This document shows positions 16,349 through 23,266 of a stretch of DNA of 33,390 bases, in pieces. Source of the stretch: Bacteroidaceae bacterium (GTDB lineage: Bacteria; Bacteroidota; Bacteroidia; Bacteroidales; Bacteroidaceae); assembly GCA_016280855.1 (NCBI GenBank), contig JAEEHP010000208.1:1-33390 (forward strand). Reading direction: 5' to 3'. The first letter of the stretch is position 1. Every line of letters begins with the position of its first letter. Below the pieces are notes generated by a model. The model did no database searches. It was not told the origin of the DNA and saw only the letters and a program-made list of their open reading frames with translations. A program made the position numbers and the translations under genes.

Positions 16349-16379
16349 CCCAGCCCCTGCTTCCACGGCAGGGGCTGGG
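16349..16379 (+). promoter_or_regulatory. GC-rich hairpin just before the second barrel gene
   Basis: CCCAGCCCCTGC (16349-16360) and GCAGGGGCTGGG (16368-16379) form a perfect 12-bp stem with a 7-nt loop. It ends 10 nt before the next ATG and lacks a T-run, so it is not a classical terminator. In mRNA it would lie over the ribosome landing zone. It may attenuate the transcript, block processing from one side, or tune translation of the barrel gene. Confidence 0.6.
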
Positions 16380-16389
16380 ATTTCGCAAA

Positions 16390-17259
16390 ATGAAAAAGAG
16401 ACCACAAGTATTACTCCTGTCAACGGTGATGTTCTTCTCCACGGTGTGTTCCTTCGCGCAGCCCACGCCGAGAAAGAATATGCCGTCGCCCTATTCCCAC
16501 AGAACGTACCAGGAAAAGACCGACACGACCAACAGACGCTCGCTCTACGACCGTTACATGGACAGCCAGGAGAAGCGAGGAAGGCACATCGAGCGCGTCA
16601 ACCGCGAGGACCTGAAAGCCACTTTTATCCCTAAGGGACAGTGGATGGCGGGCGGGAGCATTGCCTTCAACGAATGGGATGGCGACAACCTCAACTACCT
16701 CGTCCTGAAGAACATCGAATTCGAAGGTCACACGTTCTCAGCGAGTCCTTATGTGGCGTATTTCTTTAAAAACAACCTTGCCTTTGGCGGACGTTTCAGC
16801 TACAGCCGCAACTATCTCTACTTGGGCAAGTTTGACCTTAATTTGGGCGAGGATTTCAATATTAGCCTTGAAGATCTCTATTACCTTGAACATCAGTTTA
16901 ACACAGGACTCTTCCTGCGTACCTACCAGCCGCTTGGCAAAAGCAAGGTCTTCGGCTTCTTCAGTGAAGTGCAGCTGAACTATGCCTATGCCAAGGGCAA
17001 GAACTCCACGGGCTCCGGAGCCGATTACGACGGCACGATGGAGCACGTGAACAAGATACAATTGGCTTTCTGCCCCGGCCTCACTGCTTTCGCTACAGAC
17101 TTCATGGCTGTAGAATGTTCCATCGGTGTGCTGGGGCTTAACTACAATTGGACAGACCAGAAGACCAACCGCGTCGAGACGGGCAAGAACCGCTCTGGAG
17201 GCGCCAACTTCAAGCTGAACCTGCTGAGCATCAACTTGGGCATGACGGTCTATCTGTAG
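16390..17259 (+). CDS. Outer-membrane beta-barrel protein within the DUF4493 cluster
   Basis: A 289-residue protein with a signal peptide (MKKRPQVLLLSTVMFFSTVCSFA, then QPTPRK). A charged, soluble stretch (about 25-75, rich in Arg, Lys, Asp and Glu) precedes a run of amphipathic beta-strands such as QWMAGGSIAFNEW, HTFSASPYVAYFFKNNLAFGGRFSYSRNYLYL, SKVFGFFSEVQLNYAYA and LLSINLGMTVYL, ending in Leu after Tyr. I read it as an outer-membrane barrel of about 10-12 strands. No specific family was recognised. It sits between two PCMD-bearing genes, mirroring the PCMD-barrel pair at 5806-7811, and could be a partner, anchor or export pore for these lipoproteins. A strong hairpin lies directly before its start codon. 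Confidence 0.7.
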   Translation: MKKRPQVLLLSTVMFFSTVCSFAQPTPRKNMPSPYSHRTYQEKTDTTNRRSLYDRYMDSQEKRGRHIERVNREDLKATFIPKGQWMAGGSIAFNEWDGDNLNYLVLKNIEFEGHTFSASPYVAYFFKNNLAFGGRFSYSRNYLYLGKFDLNLGEDFNISLEDLYYLEHQFNTGLFLRTYQPLGKSKVFGFFSEVQLNYAYAKGKNSTGSGADYDGTMEHVNKIQLAFCPGLTAFATDFMAVECSIGVLGLNYNWTDQKTNRVETGKNRSGGANFKLNLLSINLGMTVYL

Positions 17260-17290
17260 AGATTAGAGATAAGAGATTAGAGATCTAACT
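17257..17290. repeat. GAGATTAGAGATAAGA word repeats starting on a stop codon
   Basis: Four units of the form AGAGATTAG/AGAGATAAG begin on the TAG stop of the barrel gene and fill most of the gap before the next lipoprotein gene. They are related in style to the GAGAGATG words at 3311-3462. Confidence 0.65.
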
Positions 17291-17308
17291 ATAATAAAGA
17301 AAGGAATA

Positions 17309-19072
17309 ATGATAATGATCAGGAGCAATCATCTGTTGACTATCGGAAAGTGCCGCAAGCCATTGCGCCACAACCTTTTGTTTGTTGTCTGTGGTTTGTT
17401 GTTTGTGGCTTCCCTGTCATTTGTCTCCTGTATTATTCCCGACGATATTCCCTATCCCCTTGTCGAGACCGAAATAACTTCTTTCGAGGTTGTAGGACAA
17501 TGCGATGAAACGGGCGAGAGCACGACAGCAGCAAACATCGACAGGACGAATCATGTCATCGACCTGTTTGTCAATGACCAAGTGGATATCAAACATGTCA
17601 GGGTCACCAAGATCGAAGCCGCCAACGACCCGCATGTCATACTGAACGACACCATTCGTCTGCAATCGCCGCTCTACCCGACACAGGGCTTACCCGTAGC
17701 CGACGACCGGTCGCTCGTCATCGATTTCAGCCAGACGCAATACTTCACCTTGCGCACCTATCAGGACTACTCGTGGACGGTCAGGGTGAGACAGATCGTC
17801 AAGCGTGAAGTGGAGGTGGAGGGACAGGTCGGCAATGCTGTCATCGACCCCGAAACGCGCGTGGTCATCGTCTATGTCAACGAGTCGCAGAATCTGGCAG
17901 CCATCAAGGTCAAGAAGTTCAGCCTCGGCGGGCCTCACGGCAGCGTAGATCCCGATCCCACCAAACAGGAATCCGTTGATTTCACCAACTCCCGCCGCTA
18001 TTACGTCAAGAATGGCTGGTCGGACCTCATCTATCCTTGGGTCGTTTACGTCTATCAGACGGCTGGTTCGGTGCAGCCTACGATGGAAGTCTCCACGACC
18101 GCCAAGGGCGCTACCCTCATCTCCGGAACCCGTCCCAACGGCGTCGTTCCGGTGGTGGAATATAAGGCCGTGGGAGATGCCGAATGGGAGAAGGCTGCGG
18201 AGATACGCATTCCCACTCCGTCGACTTACGAAGTGGAGCTGAATGCGCTGAAGTCCGATGTTCAGTATGTCTGCCGCGCAACGTTTAACCAGACTACGAC
18301 AGAGGAGAAGACCTTCTATTTCGTCGGCGAGCAGCTCGAGAATGCCGGCTTCGAGGACTGGCACATCAAGGGCGAGGGAATGAAAGCCCTCTACTGCCCC
18401 TGGGCTGAAGGCAGTGAGCCCTATTGGGACACGGGCAACCACGGAGCGACCACCGTCGGAGCCAGCAACAGCACGTTTGTTGACGAGAACGGACGCCGAT
18501 ATGCCAACCTGCAGTCGAAGTATATCGTCATCAAGTTTGCGGCAGGCAATATTTTTACGGGTAAGTACGTCGAAACCGACGGTTCCAACGGCGTTATCGC
18601 CTTTGGACGTCCCTTCACGTCGCGACCCTCGAAGATGACTTTCGAGTACCAGTACAAGACCTCCACGATCACCCGCAACGGCGGCGAATGGAACAACGCC
18701 TGGGGACAGTACATCTCGAAGTCGATGTATGAGAACCTCAAGGGCAAGCCTGATTCCTGCAGCGTGTTCATCGCGTTAGGCGACTGGCAGCCCGAAACCT
18801 ATAAGACCACCGTCTGTCCTTACCTCATCCGCACACGACCTACGGCCTTGCACCTGATGGACTTGAAAGATCCCCATCTCATCGGATATGCCCAGATGAC
18901 ACGTGGTGAGGATGTGAACTCATGGACCACGGAGACGCTCGACATAGGCTATCGCAGCGACCGCACGCCGACGACCATCATCGTCGTCGCCTCGTCCTCG
19001 AAGTACGGCGATTACTTCACCGGCGGCGAGGAATCATTATTGAAAGTAGATAATTTCAAACTGATATACTAA
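17309..19072 (+). CDS. PCMD-domain surface lipoprotein with Ig-like and FN3-like modules
   Basis: A 587-residue lipoprotein. The signal peptide is unusually long: a basic stretch to about residue 22, then LLFVVCGLLFVASLSFVSC with lipobox Cys41. The hydrophobic core is encoded by a repeated TTGTTTGTTGT-type word (17376-17409). Two Ig-like domains follow (about 45-150 and 152-245, both rich in VDI/VVIVYVN strands), then an FN3-like module (about 247-340) and a PCMD domain (about 343-587) with YWDTGNHGATTV, GVIAFGRPFTSRPSKMTFEYQYK and the ending LLKVDNFKLIY. Its PCMD domain is the closest relative of that in the upstream fusion protein. Start: the ATG at 17309, after AAAGGAATA; the ATG at 17315 is an alternative. 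Ligand unknown. Confidence 0.83.
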   Translation: MIMIRSNHLLTIGKCRKPLRHNLLFVVCGLLFVASLSFVSCIIPDDIPYPLVETEITSFEVVGQCDETGESTTAANIDRTNHVIDLFVNDQVDIKHVRVTKIEAANDPHVILNDTIRLQSPLYPTQGLPVADDRSLVIDFSQTQYFTLRTYQDYSWTVRVRQIVKREVEVEGQVGNAVIDPETRVVIVYVNESQNLAAIKVKKFSLGGPHGSVDPDPTKQESVDFTNSRRYYVKNGWSDLIYPWVVYVYQTAGSVQPTMEVSTTAKGATLISGTRPNGVVPVVEYKAVGDAEWEKAAEIRIPTPSTYEVELNALKSDVQYVCRATFNQTTTEEKTFYFVGEQLENAGFEDWHIKGEGMKALYCPWAEGSEPYWDTGNHGATTVGASNSTFVDENGRRYANLQSKYIVIKFAAGNIFTGKYVETDGSNGVIAFGRPFTSRPSKMTFEYQYKTSTITRNGGEWNNAWGQYISKSMYENLKGKPDSCSVFIALGDWQPETYKTTVCPYLIRTRPTALHLMDLKDPHLIGYAQMTRGEDVNSWTTETLDIGYRSDRTPTTIIVVASSSKYGDYFTGGEESLLKVDNFKLIY

Positions 19073-19086
19073 CATACTGATAAACG

Positions 19087-20922
19087 TTGAAGGCTATTCA
19101 TCATATTGTCGCGTTGGCATCCCTTGTGCTGCTGCCCCTCTTCGTAGGCGGTTGCAGCACGGAGCTTCCCGTTGACGATTCCGTCGCAGAGGGAGGGCTC
19201 GTGCTCTCGATGCCGGGCATTGATGTGCAGGTTCATGAGACCCGCACCGCCCCGGGGATGCTTGACAAGCCCGCGGCCGAAGCCTTCCACCTCCATGTCC
19301 AGCGCCTAAGCAACGACGTCAGCATCTATGATGGTCCCTTCACCTCCAATAAGATAGCTGCAGCGCCGGACGACTATGCCATTACGGCCACTTACGGCGA
19401 CAACCCCGTCCTCGGGCTTGACAGACCTTATTATATAGGTAGCGCCACGGCCACCGTCGTCTCCACGACTGAACCCACGGCGGTCACCCTCCCCGTGACG
19501 GTCGGCAATGCCTTGGTCAGCGTCACTTTCGGCACCGACGCCGCCGAGGCCGCCCGCTTCGACCGCTTCTATCGCGACTATGGTCTGCAGGTGGCTGTGG
19601 GTAACAACCAGATCACCCTGACCTCCGACAACGCCGACAAGAGTGTCTATGTCCGAGCTGGCAGCACGGTGGAGCTCTCGTTCAAGGGTTATCTCGTCGC
19701 CGCCGATCGTCAGGTGTCAATGCCCATCTCCTTGCCCCCCGGCATCTCCAACACCCTGTCTGCTGCCGACCATCTCATCCTCACTCTCTCCTTAGAGCCT
19801 AATGCTGAGAGTGCCCTCGTCACCGTCGTGAAGGCAGAGGTGGAGAAGGTCAACGTGGAGGAGAAAGTGCCTTACAACTGGCTTCCGCGACCTGTCGTGA
19901 CCACCGAGCACAAGTTTGCTGGTGGTGAGCTGGTCGGCACCGATCTGAGCATTGCCGCCTCCTTCCCCGATGTGCGTTGGGAAGCGACGATCCATCAAGG
20001 CACCGCCTCCGGAAACATCGTGCGACGCCTGTCGGGCACCGGAGCCCTCACCTCCACTTACCAGCTCAATCCCGCCTGGCCGTATCTGCCGCCTGGCAGC
20101 TATGTCGCCACTTATCGCTACTATAGCCGTCAGGGCAAGGCCTACAACTTCAGCAAGACCACCGAATTCACCGTCCCGGCACCTTCGCTGACGCTCACTG
20201 CCGACGCTTATACCGCCCATACGAAATACGAACAGGGCGATATCACGGCTGCCAACGCCTGCGAGCGCCTCACTGTTTATGCGCCTCACGCGTCGCTGAA
20301 CGTATCCGCAACGCTTTTCGAGAATGCCAACTACACGAAGAGCTACACCTACGGCGTAGGTTCCCAGTCCTTCACGGTCGCTGCCACGCGCAATGCCCAG
20401 ACATTCAGTAACATTACGGGTGTTCCCGTCAGCCGTTCCCCTTACAACTTCCAAGTCGTTGCCGACTTCTGCGGGCAGACGATTACAGCCACCAAACCCG
20501 TTCGCATCACCGGCCTTCCCTATTCCCTGAACCTTGCCTCCCACGGCGAGTGGAGTGCCAGCGGAGGCGTGGACTGGTTCGAGAACGATGTACGATTGGG
20601 AAATATGTCCACGGGCGGGCAGACCATTACGAACAACAGTTCCGTCATCATCCCGCAGGGTACGCGCTACTGTGCCGACTACGATGTCAACGTCCATTCC
20701 GCCACCGTAGGAACGACGTTCACCATCACTGCCGGTTCCCAGGAGATCCTATCCATTCGGGAAGATGGAGCGTTGTTCAACAACACCGATAACCTTCACA
20801 GCGGCACCACCAACACCTTCACGGCCAACAGCGAGATCACTTCCATCAAGTGCAACAACAGCTATGGTGCCGGTCAGACTTGCACACACATCTATGCCCT
20901 CACGTTTAAATACGGTCAATAA
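19087..20922 (+). CDS. DUF4493-type surface lipoprotein 4 with Ig-like extension
   Basis: A 611-residue lipoprotein that starts at a TTG codon (19087), 14 nt after the preceding stop; the signal peptide reads KAIHHIVALASLVLLPLFVGGC with lipobox Cys23. The DUF4493 domain (about 36-275) has GGLVLSMPG, Thr52-Arg53 (ETRTAPGM), FHLHVQRLSNDVS, a DDYAITATYG strand, RPYYIGSATATV and NALVSVTFG. About 275-480 looks like two further Ig-like modules (YLPPGSYVATYRYYS; SPYNFQVVADFCG), and the last 130 residues form another beta domain (WFENDVRLGN ... THIYALTFKYGQ). It is the largest DUF4493 member here and could be an adhesive or capping subunit. No ATG fits the signal peptide, which supports the TTG start. 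Confidence 0.8.
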   Translation: MKAIHHIVALASLVLLPLFVGGCSTELPVDDSVAEGGLVLSMPGIDVQVHETRTAPGMLDKPAAEAFHLHVQRLSNDVSIYDGPFTSNKIAAAPDDYAITATYGDNPVLGLDRPYYIGSATATVVSTTEPTAVTLPVTVGNALVSVTFGTDAAEAARFDRFYRDYGLQVAVGNNQITLTSDNADKSVYVRAGSTVELSFKGYLVAADRQVSMPISLPPGISNTLSAADHLILTLSLEPNAESALVTVVKAEVEKVNVEEKVPYNWLPRPVVTTEHKFAGGELVGTDLSIAASFPDVRWEATIHQGTASGNIVRRLSGTGALTSTYQLNPAWPYLPPGSYVATYRYYSRQGKAYNFSKTTEFTVPAPSLTLTADAYTAHTKYEQGDITAANACERLTVYAPHASLNVSATLFENANYTKSYTYGVGSQSFTVAATRNAQTFSNITGVPVSRSPYNFQVVADFCGQTITATKPVRITGLPYSLNLASHGEWSASGGVDWFENDVRLGNMSTGGQTITNNSSVIIPQGTRYCADYDVNVHSATVGTTFTITAGSQEILSIREDGALFNNTDNLHSGTTNTFTANSEITSIKCNNSYGAGQTCTHIYALTFKYGQ

Positions 20923-20925
20923 CTC

Positions 20926-21681
20926 ATGAGACGTCTTCTACACATCTTCCTCCTGCTGCCTTTCCTCGTCGCTTGCTCCGATGAGGCATCGCTCGTCGTG
21001 CGTGAAGGCGAAGGCGTGCTCGTGATCAATGACATCAGCCGCAAGGAGTCGGGTAGGGCAGTGGTCACGACGCGCAATGCCGTTGACCCCGATCTCGCCG
21101 TTGAGATACTGGCCTCCGACGGCAATGTATATCGCGGCTACGAATATGCCGCCGGAGCTACGCTGCCCGAGAAGTTCTCCCTCGTTCCCGGCACCTATAC
21201 CCTCCATGCCTTCTCCGAGAATCAGTCCACGTGGACCTCCGACAACGAGGGTCGCGGCAGTGCTGTCTATGAGGCCTCGCAGGACTTCACTGTGCAGGCC
21301 GACTGGGTCACCTACGTCGATCTCGCCGTTCCAATGAAGAACTACGGTGTCAGTTACACGCTGCCCGAAGGCTTTGCGACCTGGTTCCCGACGTGTACAT
21401 TCACGATTACGGGCGACGGTCGTACCTGCACGCTCACTCCGGCACAGGTGGTTTACTACGCTCCAGCCAACGTTGACGGCTTCACGTTCTCGGTGCATCT
21501 CGTCAATGCTGATGGTGAGGTGTATGACATCGAGCCTCAGCACTACCAGAACCCCAAGGCGGGAATTATGTATAACATCAACCTCGCTTTCGCCAGCGAC
21601 GACGATCCCACCAAACTGAAGATTGGCATCAGCTACGACGATACCTACGAGGAAATCGTTCACGAAATAACGCTGTATTAA
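20926..21681 (+). CDS. DUF4493-type surface lipoprotein 5
   Basis: A 251-residue lipoprotein with a short signal peptide and lipobox LVAC (Cys17). Only 3 nt separate its ATG from the upstream stop codon. Single DUF4493 domain: GEGVLVINDISR strand, Thr49-Arg50 (TTRNAVDP), LAVEILASDGN, LVPGTYTLHAFSE, a YEASQDFTV strand in place of the usual PYY-x-G, and a C-terminal half ending YEEIVHEITLY. It has no added domain, so it would be a plain subunit if the family forms fibres (inference). The conserved arginine lies 33 residues after the lipid-carrying cysteine; another Arg at 44 (GRAVV) is a possible alternative processing site. Confidence 0.8.
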   Translation: MRRLLHIFLLLPFLVACSDEASLVVREGEGVLVINDISRKESGRAVVTTRNAVDPDLAVEILASDGNVYRGYEYAAGATLPEKFSLVPGTYTLHAFSENQSTWTSDNEGRGSAVYEASQDFTVQADWVTYVDLAVPMKNYGVSYTLPEGFATWFPTCTFTITGDGRTCTLTPAQVVYYAPANVDGFTFSVHLVNADGEVYDIEPQHYQNPKAGIMYNINLAFASDDDPTKLKIGISYDDTYEEIVHEITLY

Positions 21682-21726
21682 AGAACTGTGCCTGACGATT
21701 TCCCCGTCAGGATAAAAATAAAAGAA

Positions 21727-22482
21727 TTGAAACGTTTTCTGACCATACTCCTCTGCATCGCCTTCCTCGCTGCATGCCAGCAGGAAGAGATGGGGCCTGT
21801 GCAGTCGGCGAAGGGGCATATCTGCCTTCGTCTCTCCGCTGACGATGCCGTGCAGACACGTGCCCTGCAGGACGTGGACGACCCCTCGACGTGGTTTGCT
21901 GTCGTCACTGATGGCACGTCAACGCTCTACGACCAGCAGATCGGTACCCAGCTGGGAGCCCGTGACTTCGACGCCGGCACCTATGATATTGCTGTCCGCA
22001 GCCACGATGACCTCGCTGCAGCCGTAGCCGCCGACAATGGCTGGGGTGCTGCTTATTTCGAAGGCGCTGCCAACGCTGTCGAGGTATCGGCTGGTGGAAC
22101 GGCTTATGTTCACATCGCCTGCGGACGGGCCCTGAACGCCAAGTTCCGCCTCAGCTACAGCGAGTTCTCCGGCGTCATCAATGCGCTCTCCGTCACGGCA
22201 CCCAAGACGATTACTTTTGCCTATGCTGACGGTACTCTCGCGCGGGACGCATTCTTCATGCCGAACGCCGTCCTCACTTATACGATCACCTATACCTTAG
22301 GTGGCACCACGAAGACCACCGAGCCGCAGACCCTCACGTTGGGCGGCGCTGCCACGGTCTCGACGCTCGTCATCAAGTCCGACATCAATGGCGAGCTCAA
22401 TGTCAGCCTCACTTGTGACGATGCGTTTGAGGACGATGCCGAGTCGGAGATTATCATCAACGGCGCCACGGGTAAGGCATAA
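21727..22482 (+). CDS. DUF4493-type surface lipoprotein 6
   Basis: A 251-residue lipoprotein. I place the start at the TTG at 21727, giving a normal signal peptide (KRFLTILLCIAFLAAC, lipobox Cys17). The frame stays open to a GTG at 21688, but that would add 13 polar residues ahead of the signal. DUF4493 features: GHICLRLSADD strand, Thr44-Arg45 (QTRALQDV), WFAVVTDGTS, FDAGTYDIAVRSH, AAYFEGAANAVEV and a C-terminal half ending ESEIIINGATGKA. Cys-28-Arg spacing is the same as in lipoprotein 3 (14546). Single-domain member, 45 nt after the preceding stop and 13 nt before the next gene. Function unknown beyond the family inference. Confidence 0.78.
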   Translation: MKRFLTILLCIAFLAACQQEEMGPVQSAKGHICLRLSADDAVQTRALQDVDDPSTWFAVVTDGTSTLYDQQIGTQLGARDFDAGTYDIAVRSHDDLAAAVAADNGWGAAYFEGAANAVEVSAGGTAYVHIACGRALNAKFRLSYSEFSGVINALSVTAPKTITFAYADGTLARDAFFMPNAVLTYTITYTLGGTTKTTEPQTLTLGGAATVSTLVIKSDINGELNVSLTCDDAFEDDAESEIIINGATGKA

Positions 22483-22495
22483 TCAGTTCATTCGG

Positions 22496-23257
22496 ATGAA
22501 AAAGGCAATTCTACATACGATCCCATTGTTCAGTGTTCTGCTGACCGCGCTGCTCGCTCTGACGAGCTGCGGGCAGGAGCGCGAGGATACTGCCGCGCCC
22601 GACGGCGAGGCTACGCTGGTGCTCTCTCTGGGCGATGCCCGGCTGTTCACGGAACTGACCACCAGAGCTGAGCGCGTCGTTACCGACTATTCACGCTACA
22701 CCTTTACCCTTAACGGTACTACTATTAGCGGTGCTCCCGTTGTTGACTTGGTCGTTCCTGTAGGCGACGATGGCATCGTCAAAGTCGCAGCCGGCTCCTA
22801 CACGCTGTCGGCCGACAACCACGATTATGCCAATGCTGACAACGGTCATCCGTGGTACACCGGCATCTCGGAACTGTTTACCATCGACGTCAACGAGACG
22901 CTCAACGTGGCCATTGCCCTTGGCAAGCCCAAGAATGCCCGCATCACCGTGGCCGTGGATGATTCGTTCACGGCGCTCTACGACGATCCCGTCGTGACCC
23001 TTTCCGATGGCGAGCGCAGCGTCACGCTGGCCTCGTCCGAGGATGTCTGCCATTTCATCATACCTGCCAGCGGTGCTCTGGCCTACACCATAACGGCGGC
23101 AGCCAAGGCTGGCAGCCACGCCACAGACATGGCTTCCTCCACAGGCTTCGTCGAGATTCAGGCGGGCTACAACACCACCGTCCGTCTCAAGGCACATCCC
23201 GCATCGGGCATCATCATACCTGTCGTCGATGGCGGGCACGCCGGACAATTTGATTAA
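22496..23257 (+). CDS. DUF4493-type surface lipoprotein 7
   Basis: A 253-residue lipoprotein starting at the ATG at 22496 (MKKAILHTIPLFSVLLTALL). The same frame is open upstream into the previous gene, but that part is out of frame with the real protein there and lacks a signal. Lipobox LTSC (Cys25). The DUF4493 domain shows ATLVLSLGDAR, Thr56-Arg57 (TTRAERVV), YTFTLNGTTISG, VAAGSYTLSADNH, HPWYTGISELFTI and a C-terminal half ending IIIPVVDGGHAGQFD. Single-domain member. It lies 13 nt after lipoprotein 6 and 9 nt before the secreted protein with a sorting tail. It is the last DUF4493 gene of the cluster. Confidence 0.8.
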   Translation: MKKAILHTIPLFSVLLTALLALTSCGQEREDTAAPDGEATLVLSLGDARLFTELTTRAERVVTDYSRYTFTLNGTTISGAPVVDLVVPVGDDGIVKVAAGSYTLSADNHDYANADNGHPWYTGISELFTIDVNETLNVAIALGKPKNARITVAVDDSFTALYDDPVVTLSDGERSVTLASSEDVCHFIIPASGALAYTITAAAKAGSHATDMASSTGFVEIQAGYNTTVRLKAHPASGIIIPVVDGGHAGQFD

Positions 23258-23266
23258 CCACCAGTC

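Noticed and set aside
21688..21726. GTG start 13 codons upstream for DUF4493-type lipoprotein 6
   Set aside because: It would put polar residues before the signal peptide; the TTG at 21727 gives a standard lipoprotein signal like those of the neighbours.
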